Shown here: piece by piece, positions 8,090 through 15,594 of the stretch | How the letters are laid out: every line of letters begins with the position of its first letter | Numbering within the stretch: position 1 is the stretch's first letter | Assembly: GCA_964498605.1 (NCBI GenBank) | Contig: CAZCHK010000013.1 | Location: 1-48,481, forward strand | Reading direction: 5' to 3' | DNA: 48,481 nucleotides | From: JBGQAS01 sp964498605 | GTDB lineage: Bacteria > Chloroflexota > Anaerolineae > Anaerolineales > Anaerolineaceae | Translations under genes and position numbers: made by a program | The notes under the pieces: generated by a model | Databases searched by the model: none | What the model was told of the DNA's origin: nothing | Seen by the model: only the letters and a program-made list of their open reading frames with translations

Positions 8090-9061
8090 TTATATTCTTG
8101 ATTCCCATTCTCCCAGATCGGGATGAGGGATATCCAGACCTGTCAGCAAATTACCAATGGTGTTCCAATGAACACGCTCCCAGGCAGCGGGGCTTGAATT
8201 GGAATTGTGCGGAGCCAGGAGTACATTATCCATCAATTTTAACGGAGAATCTGCAGGTAAAGGTTCATCTTCAAAAACATCCAGCCCCGCTCCCCCAAGT
8301 ATCCCTTCCTGAAGAGCGGAAATCAACGCGGCTTCATCAACAACCGGTCCGCGGGAAGTATTGATCAACACGGATCCCCTTTTGATCATCCGGATCGTGT
8401 GCGCGTTGATCAGATGGTGACTGGTAGGATTCAAATCAGTGTTTAAACTGATAAAGTCCGCTCGCGCAAGCAGCTGTTCCAGGCTCACCATTTCGACTGG
8501 ATTCGACGCGAGAAAACCGCTGTCAGGCTGTCGAATATCATTTCCAAGGAGTGTCATTCCAAAAACGGTGGCCTTCTGCACCACCGCCTTGCCAATTCTC
8601 CCAACACCGATGACACCCAATGTTGATTCACTTAAGGAGACCCCGGATATTTTTTTCCAATACCCCAACTTCACCTGTTTATCCATCCAGGGCAATTTCC
8701 TCGCAAAAACCAGGATATAAGCCATGACAGAATCCGAAACCGGCACGGTGAACGCACCCGGAGTGTTGAATACCCGGATGCCCAGGTTTTCCGCAGCTAT
8801 TTTATCTATGGAGTCGATTCCCGTTCCCCATTTCGATATGACCTTCAACCTGGGAGCGCATGCCTGCAGGACTCTTTTGTTAAACCTGTCGTCCCCGCAG
8901 ACGGCACCATCGAATTGCCCCGCGTAAGGCAATATCTCCTCCTCCGACAATCTTTCGTTCACTTTCGGGATGATCAATTCCACATCGTAATGGACAAACA
9001 GGGGAGAAAATCTCGTGACGTACGGCTGCATATAGGGCGCGGAAAGTAACACTTTGTACAT
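8090..9061 (-). CDS. D-isomer 2-hydroxyacid dehydrogenase (SerA-like)
   Basis: A 323-residue NAD-dependent dehydrogenase of the phosphoglycerate dehydrogenase family, without the C-terminal ACT domain of SerA. 'TLGVIGVGRIGKAV' is the Rossmann loop. Catalytic residues are visible: Arg in 'NTSRGPVVDE', Glu in 'GLDVFEDEPLP' and His in 'APHNSNSS'. It would interconvert a 2-hydroxy acid and a 2-keto acid. Its start overlaps the stop of the cytidylyltransferase by one base, and the SDR follows 33 nt later. This tight linkage points to a special pathway rather than serine synthesis. The true substrate is unknown. Confidence 0.85.
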   Translation of the reverse strand: MYKVLLSAPYMQPYVTRFSPLFVHYDVELIIPKVNERLSEEEILPYAGQFDGAVCGDDRFNKRVLQACAPRLKVISKWGTGIDSIDKIAAENLGIRVFNTPGAFTVPVSDSVMAYILVFARKLPWMDKQVKLGYWKKISGVSLSESTLGVIGVGRIGKAVVQKATVFGMTLLGNDIRQPDSGFLASNPVEMVSLEQLLARADFISLNTDLNPTSHHLINAHTIRMIKRGSVLINTSRGPVVDEAALISALQEGILGGAGLDVFEDEPLPADSPLKLMDNVLLAPHNSNSSPAAWERVHWNTIGNLLTGLDIPHPDLGEWESRI

Positions 9062-9753
9062 CAGGCATTTCCTTTTTCTGTTTTCATGCGGTGCTGCAGG
9101 ATAAGATCTGCAATCAGAAAGCCTTCCTCATCGTCAATGTCATACGCCTCAGAGCGATCGATCTCGAACATCAAAGGCTTGAATCCCACGCGGTGTTTTC
9201 GCCCAAACAGGTTTTCTTTCGTGAAAAGGTATACACACGAATTCTCCTCGAACGTGGGAGGCAGGTCCTGGGTCTGCAGTAATTCTTCAGGATTGTGATT
9301 GATCGGCTGACCTGCACGATCCCACAACCGTACCTGGAGCCTGGTCACGCCAAACAGGGAATCATGCTCGGGATATCGGTCCTCCAGGTAATGAATCGCT
9401 TTTGAAAAAGTTACCGGCTTCACGAGTGGATTTGTGCTGTGGGTTTGAAGATAAAGATCTGCAGAGATCTGAGAACAATCGTACATGAGGATCTCGTTCA
9501 TCGGCACATCATCCGCCCGCAGCGCGGTAGGCCTCTCAATGATGCGTATCGATGGGAAAAAATCTCCTATTCCCTCGATGATCTGCGGGCTGTCTGTATC
9601 CACGACGATCTGGTCGATCTCGGGACAGTTAAGCAGCGAGATCAGTATGTGATGATACAAAGGCTTTCCTGCTAAAAGGCGGTAATTCTTGCCCGGAACA
9701 CGCTGGGAATGGTGCCGCATCGGGACCAGCGCTACGATTTTTTTAAATTCCAT
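9061..9753 (-). CDS. Cytidylyltransferase of an unusual NeuA-like class
   Basis: A 230-residue protein of the acylneuraminate/KDO cytidylyltransferase family. The N-terminal nucleotide-binding loop reads 'ALVPMRHHSQRVPGKNYR' where NeuA has the Arg-Gly-Gly-Ser-Lys pattern (present in the fusion protein at 19548-20783), so 'HHSQ' replaces 'GGSK'. Other family features are 'QIVVDTDSPQI', 'YLQTHSTNPLV' and 'FEENSCVYLFTKENL'. It would activate an acidic compound as a CMP ester. The partner dehydrogenases downstream suggest that the substrate is not a standard sialic acid, and this is inference. Other family options are KDO or NeuNAc activation, but no KDO genes are seen. Confidence 0.7.
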   Translation of the reverse strand: MEFKKIVALVPMRHHSQRVPGKNYRLLAGKPLYHHILISLLNCPEIDQIVVDTDSPQIIEGIGDFFPSIRIIERPTALRADDVPMNEILMYDCSQISADLYLQTHSTNPLVKPVTFSKAIHYLEDRYPEHDSLFGVTRLQVRLWDRAGQPINHNPEELLQTQDLPPTFEENSCVYLFTKENLFGRKHRVGFKPLMFEIDRSEAYDIDDEEGFLIADLILQHRMKTEKGNA

Positions 9754-9780
9754 TCACTTTCTCCATCATATGATGTTCGG

Positions 9781-10725
9781 CTACTCCTTCGGTTCGTAGG
9801 AGATTGGTTTGACATCCCTGAAATCGTTTCTTCGATCTTCTCGTGCCTGAATTTGCGGATAATAAAATGTCTGCTTCAACTTCCATGATAATGGCCCGGA
9901 TTGACGATATCCCTGGTAAGTTCCATGGAATTGTGACCAGCGGAATCGAAGGATGTCACTCGTTTTCGCATGAACACCCTGTTCCTTTGAGTACCGAATA
10001 TCGCTGATCGAATTTTGCCAGAACATGAAGAGCATATCCCAAATGCCAAATCTTTCCTGCGGATAAAGCTGTTTAAACGCAATGGCTTCGCGGCGATACC
10101 TGTTGGTTATTCCAGCCCAGGATTCATGATGCACGTGGACCACTTCCGCTTCGGCGATGTAACGAATAATGTAACCCTGATCATGCGCCCATTTCGCCCA
10201 ATCCAGGTCCTCCAGCGCAGGTATGGTTTCATTGTAACGATGCCCCTCCCAAAACGAACGTTTGAGTGCCGCGTTGGCGTTGTTGCAGAATGGATGAGCC
10301 TGCTTGTTAATTGAACTATCAGGGTACCAGGAGTGAAAGATCTGCTGCTCCGAAAAATGACTCTTCTTTGTTCCCCGTTGTTTCCCATATGTGAGAGCGG
10401 TTTTTTGATCCTGAAGCGGTGTGATCAATTTTTCCAACCAGTCAGGATAAACCGGGTACACATGAGCCGAACATATCACCAGAAATTCCGATTGCGCCCG
10501 CTCAATTCCCAGATTCAAGGACCTCCCAAAGGAAAACTCGTCCGGCTGAATGTGAACGACATGAGCGTGGTTTTTTTCCGCGATCTTTACAGTGTCGTCT
10601 GTTGAACCAGAATCGACCAGGATGACCTGGGGTGATGCGATCGTTTGACTCCGAATGCCCTCGAGTAGCCGACCCAAATGCTTCGATTCGTTGTACGCGC
10701 GGATGATGATGGAACAATCAGGCAT
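9781..10725 (-). CDS. Family 2 glycosyltransferase
   Basis: A 314-residue GT-A transferase. 'SIIIRAYNESKHLGRLLEGI' and 'ILVDSGSTDDTVKIA' form the nucleotide-binding half. 'LVICSAHVYPVYPDWLEKL' takes the place of the DxD region, with His-Val in place of the usual acidic pair, and 'IPALEDLDWAKWAHDQG' is the ED-type catalytic motif. It is closest to rhamnosyltransferase-like GT2 enzymes in layout. It lies between the DUF4910 gene (10 nt gap) and the cytidylyltransferase (27 nt gap), so it is probably cotranscribed with both. Donor sugar unknown. Confidence 0.8.
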   Translation of the reverse strand: MPDCSIIIRAYNESKHLGRLLEGIRSQTIASPQVILVDSGSTDDTVKIAEKNHAHVVHIQPDEFSFGRSLNLGIERAQSEFLVICSAHVYPVYPDWLEKLITPLQDQKTALTYGKQRGTKKSHFSEQQIFHSWYPDSSINKQAHPFCNNANAALKRSFWEGHRYNETIPALEDLDWAKWAHDQGYIIRYIAEAEVVHVHHESWAGITNRYRREAIAFKQLYPQERFGIWDMLFMFWQNSISDIRYSKEQGVHAKTSDILRFRWSQFHGTYQGYRQSGPLSWKLKQTFYYPQIQAREDRRNDFRDVKPISYEPKE

Positions 10726-10735
10726 GTTTCTTCCT

Positions 10736-12043
10736 TTACCGTTGGGGAGTTGTCGGTTTCTTTGTTCTGCTCAGCCTTACCAGTTTTTTTTCATTCAGCT
10801 GAGAGATGACATCCCATACGGCCATGAAGGAAGTGGATAATTCTTCAGCAATGTCCGCAACCGTTCTTTCCCCATCACACCGGTCCATGATTTCAAACAG
10901 CTTGCGATGGCCTTCCGGGTTCGTATGATGATCTATCCATATCCCATGTCCGGAACAAAACACTTCGCCTTTGAAGTTGTTGACCACAAAATGATTGCGC
11001 TCCCAGGCAAGAATCATTTGCACAGCAGCTTTTTTGGCGGAATCTAGCTGGCGTTCATTGACAATCGATGGGTTGTCGAAACTGGAGTGATATCCGAAAA
11101 ATGGCCACATCAAACTGCCCTTATCCGGATACACTCGCGATAAGGATAACATTGGTACCCGTACGCCTGGTGAATTAAATTGCCGTTCATCATTATCGAT
11201 GACCCGACGGTACTCACCTTCCAGTACGTATTCATCAAAACCGCGCAAGGCGCTCATCAGAGTTTTATCGGACTGACTTTCTTTCTGGAAACTATGCTGC
11301 AGCACGAGTGGCTGATCATTCCCCAACATTTCCAAAAACAAACCAGCATGCATGCCGGGTATCAATTCTTCATGATGACTTAAATATGCGACGGCCCCTA
11401 TGGTCTCGGGAAGAATTAAAAACCGATAAGTATAGTAAGGCTTGGGCAGGGTCATGAGCTCTTTCATAACTTCCACCCCCACCACGACACCTGTCAGGTC
11501 ATCATTGACCATGTACGGATGGCATAGATGTGCTGCAAGCATGAAAGTCTTTTCGCTTTGGCCCTGAATGATTACCTCTCCAACTTTTAATTCTCCGGGT
11601 TCAAATTTCGTGTGAATCACGACTCTGTATTGTTCGTCCGCTAGAGTATTTTTGATGGTCCCAGGCAAACACAGACCCCAGTCCCTGTCATAGTATTTGA
11701 AGACAAAAGGAATTGCATCAGGAATACTCTTGTGCGTATACAAATGAGACATCAGTTCTTCCCGATCGACGATACCTTCAAACGGGAGCGAATAAGAAAC
11801 GATATGCAGCGGATGGTCCCTGGCATCAATAATCCGCCTGCCATCCATGGTTTCAAGGTACGCCTCCTGCCAGCTCCACTTTTCCGGAACGGTCCAGGTC
11901 CAGCAAGGTTCACCGGTTGGGTATCGATGGATCGTCATGGGTATTTCCTGCGAAAGCAGAGCCAAAGCCTCATCGTAACCATCCGAAACAATATTTCGCT
12001 CATACTTCCATAGCAAGTCAATTAACCGCATCATGCCTGACAT
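10736..12043 (-). CDS. DUF4910 aminopeptidase-like protein with C-terminal winged helix
   Basis: A 435-residue protein of the DUF2172/DUF4910 group, an M28-like zinc peptidase fold often found in polysaccharide loci. 'MLAAHLCHPYMVNDDLTGV' (about residues 168-186) carries the likely metal ligands His172 or His175 and Asp181 or Asp182; 'ILPETIGAVAYLSHHEEL' and 'FFGYHSSFDN' give further conserved acidic and His residues. Residues 375-430 form a small winged-helix-like tail ('RTVADIAEELSTSFMAV'). It is the first gene of the - strand run that ends at 3170; AAGGTGA lies ahead of the ATG. In a glycan cluster it may remove an aminoacyl or acyl group from an amino sugar, which is inference; no substrate is established by sequence. 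Confidence 0.75.
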   Translation of the reverse strand: MSGMMRLIDLLWKYERNIVSDGYDEALALLSQEIPMTIHRYPTGEPCWTWTVPEKWSWQEAYLETMDGRRIIDARDHPLHIVSYSLPFEGIVDREELMSHLYTHKSIPDAIPFVFKYYDRDWGLCLPGTIKNTLADEQYRVVIHTKFEPGELKVGEVIIQGQSEKTFMLAAHLCHPYMVNDDLTGVVVGVEVMKELMTLPKPYYTYRFLILPETIGAVAYLSHHEELIPGMHAGLFLEMLGNDQPLVLQHSFQKESQSDKTLMSALRGFDEYVLEGEYRRVIDNDERQFNSPGVRVPMLSLSRVYPDKGSLMWPFFGYHSSFDNPSIVNERQLDSAKKAAVQMILAWERNHFVVNNFKGEVFCSGHGIWIDHHTNPEGHRKLFEIMDRCDGERTVADIAEELSTSFMAVWDVISQLNEKKLVRLSRTKKPTTPQR

Positions 12044-12659
12044 ATGTTCACCTTGTTTAATTGTTAATCAGAGATGATTCCGCACTACTGTTTATCACAC
12101 AAACATCACTATCAGCCTTGCCATAATTTTTTCACTGTACAAAATTATCTCGGGAAGCCTTTTTTCGTTCATGCTCATCATCTTAATTCCTGAGTCACCA
12201 AAAACACTTTTCGTTCCATATGAATGTTCCAATTGTAATCCATTGGGGATAAAGAATTGAAATGCGTGCTCCAAATAGAAATGACCTGCCAAGGTGTAAA
12301 AGCTCTCCAACTCTCACGCATTTCGCGTTTAAGAATGCACAGCAATTGGGGAAGATATCTCTAGAGACTCTTGCTTGCCGATCAGGCGTTCTATGCGAGG
12401 CAGCATCCTGCCTGACAGGATGATAATCGAAATCCACTGCAGAAATTCCAGCGTGAATAATATTTAAATGAAATGTACTATTGTAGATTTAATGTCAAAG
12501 GGGAGACGCGAAATCGGGTCGTAAAGAAGTAAGCCGTAATGAATCAAAACCATTATCACACACACCTGTGACGTGTAAAACATCCACGCAGAACCACATC
12601 GGCGGCAAGTTTTTCTTTTATGATATACTTTTCAAATCAATTATTCTGAGGATCGGAAC
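12044..12659. other. Gene-free stretch between divergent transcripts
   Basis: This is the only stretch longer than 300 nt without a supported gene. It separates the - strand run starting at 12043 from the + strand methyltransferase. Only short overlapping open frames occur on the - strand (around 12095-12437), and none has a recognisable product or a good ribosome site. A 7-bp hairpin (CATCCTG-5 nt-CAGGATG) lies at 12404-12422. The part from about 12430 to 12650 is AT-rich. The region may hold two divergent promoters and a decayed gene, but I cannot identify the latter. Confidence 0.5.
12621..12629 (+). promoter_or_regulatory. Candidate extended -10 for the methyltransferase
   Basis: TGATATACT is a TGn-type extended -10 (TATACT at 12624-12629). 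No good -35 is present at 16-18 nt, which extended -10 promoters can tolerate. A GAGGA ribosome site follows at 12648-12652, seven bases before the ATG at 12660. Confidence 0.35.
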
Positions 12660-13376
12660 ATGCCTAAAGAAAAAAGGGCTCATTCTTCCGTTGGGCCAAT
12701 CTGGCAGGAGATATATGAGCGTGGCAGTGCGCTCAATCGTTATCCATTTGATCAGGTCGTTTCATTTATTTACAGGAATTACCCGCGAAATAAGCCTAAA
12801 GAGTGTACGAAGATCCTGGAAATCGGGTGTGGGGCTGGAAACAACCTCTGGTTTGCTGCGCGGGAAGGTTTCTCTGTGACAGGCGTTGATGGAAGTCCCA
12901 GTGCGATTGACTATGCAAGACAACGATTCAAAGACGAAAACTTAACTGCTGATCTGCGGGTGTTGGATTTTTCCACCTTACCCTTTGATGACTCTTCGTT
13001 TGATTTTGTTATTGACCGGGCTGCATTGACTTGCTCCAGTACGGAAGAAGCGAGTAAAACGATATCGGAGATTCATCGGGTGCTGGTTCCGCGCGGACTG
13101 TTTTTTTTCAACCCGTACAGTGATCACCACAGCAGTTTTACTTCCGGTACACCAGGTCCAGGAGATATCACCACAAACATCACCGGTGGGACCCTGACAG
13201 GGATCGGTCCGATCCGATTTTATGGAAAAAGGGATATTCTCAACTTTTTCAGGTCGGGATGGGTCGTTCGAAGTTTGCGGCACGTGATATTCATGGAGGA
13301 GCTTTCTCCCGCTTATTCATGTCACGCGGAGTGGATCCTCATTGCCGAGAAAAATGACGATGAAAATCGTCATTGA
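12660..13376 (+). CDS. Class I SAM-dependent methyltransferase
   Basis: A 238-residue Rossmann-fold methyltransferase. Motif I 'ILEIGCGAGNNLWFA' near residue 55 binds SAM; 'VTGVDGSPSAI' holds the acidic residue at the end of strand 2; 'FDFVIDRAAL' is motif IV; 'EIHRVLVPRGLFFF' is the usual post-motif helix and strand. It is the only + strand gene inside the glycan locus, with its own likely promoter, and its stop lies 10 nt from that of the convergent acyltransferase gene. It may O- or N-methylate a glycan sugar or a lipid-linked intermediate, but the substrate is not evident. GAGGA at 12648 supports the start. Confidence 0.85.
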   Translation: MPKEKRAHSSVGPIWQEIYERGSALNRYPFDQVVSFIYRNYPRNKPKECTKILEIGCGAGNNLWFAAREGFSVTGVDGSPSAIDYARQRFKDENLTADLRVLDFSTLPFDDSSFDFVIDRAALTCSSTEEASKTISEIHRVLVPRGLFFFNPYSDHHSSFTSGTPGPGDITTNITGGTLTGIGPIRFYGKRDILNFFRSGWVVRSLRHVIFMEELSPAYSCHAEWILIAEKNDDENRH

Positions 13377-13386
13377 GATATCTTAA

Positions 13387-14160
13387 CTAAGCTGCTGTAC
13401 CCTTTTTCAACAAACCGTAAGGATTATCCTTCACGATTTGCTCTCCGGTCTCAACGAAATCGACGAACCGGCAAGTTGCGATTTCTCCATAATTGATTTT
13501 TCGAGAAATCCACCCCCCTGCTTGGATCAATTTTTCTCGTATCGGCGCTGCATCAACAATCGGGTTCATCACCATATCTCTCACGTACATGCGAAAGGTC
13601 TTCTGCTCAGGTTCCTTTCCGGCAAGCTTCACCAGTCCGGAAAAGGACTTCCAATACCGATAGGGAACTTCCATCCGTTGTTCGATGAGATGGACCATGG
13701 TGGTGTATTTTACGTCTGCTCCTAACAACAGAAGCTTAAAATCCAGTTCGAGCATGCGATCAAACGCGGATCCTGTTTCAAAAGCGGTGTCTGTTTCCCT
13801 GCTGCACAAGTCCTGTGCATAGCGTCCGACCGCACAGATGGATTGCATAGGGTGCGAAGAGCGCAGAACTCCAGGCTGCTGCCTCACGTACTCCGGGAAA
13901 GCTCCCATTTCTTCAGTGGGTGTATTGATCTGATCGAATGACTCCCCCTTTGCAAATCCAAAATTGAAAGTCGGTACAACAAGCGTGCCTTGTTTCGAAT
14001 CAATTTGCAGGGTATCACAGATAGTATCGTAATACATTCCCAGACCCCCGTCAGGAATTCCAAGGAACTGTAATGCGGAGTGAACCATGACCCCATCACC
14101 GGGCTTGATCCCCAATTCCAGTAAGATGCTTTTTAACTTGAATCGGTCCAGATGAAACAT
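13387..14160 (-). CDS. AAC(3)-family N-acyltransferase
   Basis: A 257-residue member of the aminoglycoside 3-N-acetyltransferase family, which moves an acyl group from a phosphopantetheine thioester (acetyl-CoA in known members) to an amino group. Family marks are 'GDGVMVHSALQFLGIPDGG', 'LVVPTFNFGFA', 'GVLRSSHPMQSICAVG' and the catalytic His in 'TTMVHLIEQRMEVPYRY'. Homologues inside polysaccharide clusters usually acylate amino sugars rather than drugs. It is only 5 nt downstream of the amino acid:carrier-protein ligase gene, so the natural proposal is that it takes its acyl group from that carrier protein. This is inference; use of acetyl-CoA remains equally possible. Confidence 0.8.
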   Translation of the reverse strand: MFHLDRFKLKSILLELGIKPGDGVMVHSALQFLGIPDGGLGMYYDTICDTLQIDSKQGTLVVPTFNFGFAKGESFDQINTPTEEMGAFPEYVRQQPGVLRSSHPMQSICAVGRYAQDLCSRETDTAFETGSAFDRMLELDFKLLLLGADVKYTTMVHLIEQRMEVPYRYWKSFSGLVKLAGKEPEQKTFRMYVRDMVMNPIVDAAPIREKLIQAGGWISRKINYGEIATCRFVDFVETGEQIVKDNPYGLLKKGTAA

Positions 14161-14165
14161 GCTCT

Positions 14166-15353
14166 TTATCCAAAAATCCTTCGTAGTGATTCAGGCCACG
14201 CGGCCTGATTAAATCCATACTGAGCAAGAAAAGCGTATGCCAATCGTTCTAATCCGAATGCGACGCAACCTGTATGCACCGGGCTGCCATCAGCCAGGTG
14301 AATACCCAGATTTCTGCCAAAAAAATCCTGGTGGTAGTTGTATGAGCCTACCGCCAGGGTGCTACCTTTAAAAGGTAAACTCGCGCGAATTTCGTATTTG
14401 AGCTGAAACGCATTTTGGAAGGCCGCTTGTTTAAATTCGCCAATAAAGAAAGGATCGTTGGCACTTTCAACTATATATTGAAGTCCGAAGTCCTCCAGGC
14501 GTTTCTCCATTTTTTTCATCGCACTTTGACGATTTTCCAGGACATAATCCTTGGTGCCCACAAAAATGATCTCACGCATTGTGAAGTTCCACAACCTTTC
14601 CAATGAAACGAGGTTGCTTGATTCGTATCGGAAGCAGTTCCCGACAGCCGTGGCTGCCAGATGATCGTCCGGAAGCTGCTTGCCTGCCAAAGCAAAATAT
14701 AGATGGTAGCATACTGCGGGCGAGAGCATGGTCGCAAATTTTGAAAAGGAACCCATGGGGATGTCTATGCCTTCCCCATCGCAGTGAGCTTTTATTGAAA
14801 AATCCTGAATGACATCCAAATCTGAGCGCAGATGAGTAGCAAATGATAACGCGTGCGGAAAAGCTTTGAAATAATTGACTTTTTCGAGATATCTCGCCGG
14901 GATTAATGTCGGAAATCTGTAGGGAACCGCATCATAGTCCCCGGCAAGCTCAATAAACGATCTTTCAAAAAAATCCATCAAGCCTGCCAGGATCGGACCA
15001 AGAATGTATATTCCCTTGTCTTCCTGAAAAACCTCTCCGCGTTGAATCAATTCCTCCATGGGATCCTGAGTAAATGGCACTACTCTATCCATATGGTCCT
15101 CCAAAGTTTTCGTTCTCGGTTTGAAGGCATCTTTGACCAGCTGGCGTATCATGCTTTGGACTTTCTTTACAATAAGCTTCTGTTCCTGGTCTGATAATTC
15201 GTTTTCTGAACTGAGGCTTATCGCATCCCCCTCTGGATTGATTTCACCCGAGCGTATCCTTTCATCGATATATGCCAGTTTGGATCGTATCTCATTAATC
15301 AAATATGCTGGAATCGCAACATCCGGTTTGAGTACCAATCGAAATTCATTCAT
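14166..15353 (-). CDS. Amino acid:[carrier protein] ligase, class II aaRS-like
   Basis: A 395-residue homologue of the catalytic core of atypical seryl-tRNA synthetase. It lacks the tRNA-binding arm. Motif 2 is 'NCFRYESSNLVS' with Arg242 and Glu244, and motif 3 is 'GCVAFGLERLAYAF' with Arg370. The expected zinc ligands are Cys215 ('SPAVCYHLY'), Glu261 ('FTMREIIFVG') and Cys363 ('HTGCVAF'). 'ANDPFF' near 298-303 is typical of this carrier-protein ligase family. Known members adenylate a small amino acid and load it on the phosphopantetheine of a dedicated carrier protein. The gene overlaps the carrier protein gene by 8 nt and has GGAAGG ahead of the ATG. The N-terminal 100 residues are longer than in known family members and I do not recognise them. 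The amino acid used is unknown. Confidence 0.8.
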   Translation of the reverse strand: MNEFRLVLKPDVAIPAYLINEIRSKLAYIDERIRSGEINPEGDAISLSSENELSDQEQKLIVKKVQSMIRQLVKDAFKPRTKTLEDHMDRVVPFTQDPMEELIQRGEVFQEDKGIYILGPILAGLMDFFERSFIELAGDYDAVPYRFPTLIPARYLEKVNYFKAFPHALSFATHLRSDLDVIQDFSIKAHCDGEGIDIPMGSFSKFATMLSPAVCYHLYFALAGKQLPDDHLAATAVGNCFRYESSNLVSLERLWNFTMREIIFVGTKDYVLENRQSAMKKMEKRLEDFGLQYIVESANDPFFIGEFKQAAFQNAFQLKYEIRASLPFKGSTLAVGSYNYHQDFFGRNLGIHLADGSPVHTGCVAFGLERLAYAFLAQYGFNQAAWPESLRRIFG

Positions 15354-15594
15354 TTTTTCTACCTTCCAAATAATTGATAATGGCGCGGACGCTGGTCAGT
15401 TCCGCGATCAGATCCGCATCAATGTCCAGGTGAAATTCTTCTTCCAATGCCGCTATGATTGACATATGCCCCAGGCTGTCCCATTGGGGAATATCGCCGA
15501 ATTCAAGAGATTCGACGATTGCAATCCCTGGAACACCTAACTGGTCAGCAAGTATTTCGTTTATTTTATGTTTCACTGCGCTTTTTTCTTCCAT
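15346..15594 (-). CDS. Acyl/aminoacyl carrier protein
   Basis: An 82-residue carrier protein. 'IPQWDSLGHMSII' contains the DSL motif whose Ser40 (counting from the ATG at 15594) takes the 4'-phosphopantetheine arm. The length and helical pattern are normal for a free-standing carrier protein. The frame is open to 15618, but the ATG at 15594 has AAAGGAA two bases upstream. It overlaps the upstream capsule-type gene by 29 nt and the downstream ligase gene by 8 nt, so all three are probably translated together. The ligase next door makes an amino acid the most likely cargo. Confidence 0.85.
   Translation of the reverse strand: MEEKSAVKHKINEILADQLGVPGIAIVESLEFGDIPQWDSLGHMSIIAALEEEFHLDIDADLIAELTSVRAIINYLEGRKNE

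Noticed and set aside
9061..9753. KdsB (KDO cytidylyltransferase)
   Set aside because: No other KDO or lipid A genes are seen, and the N-terminal loop differs from both KdsB and NeuA.
12404..12422. Terminator hairpin CATCCTG/CAGGATG
   Set aside because: The stem is only 7 bp, there is no U tract and no gene ends nearby.
12095..12437. Small open frames on the - strand in the gene-free stretch
   Set aside because: They overlap each other in different frames, lack ribosome sites and match no family I recognise. A decayed gene is possible but cannot be supported.
13387..14160. Aminoglycoside resistance gene
   Set aside because: The family match is real, but its place in a glycan operon next to a carrier protein argues for an amino sugar acyltransferase.
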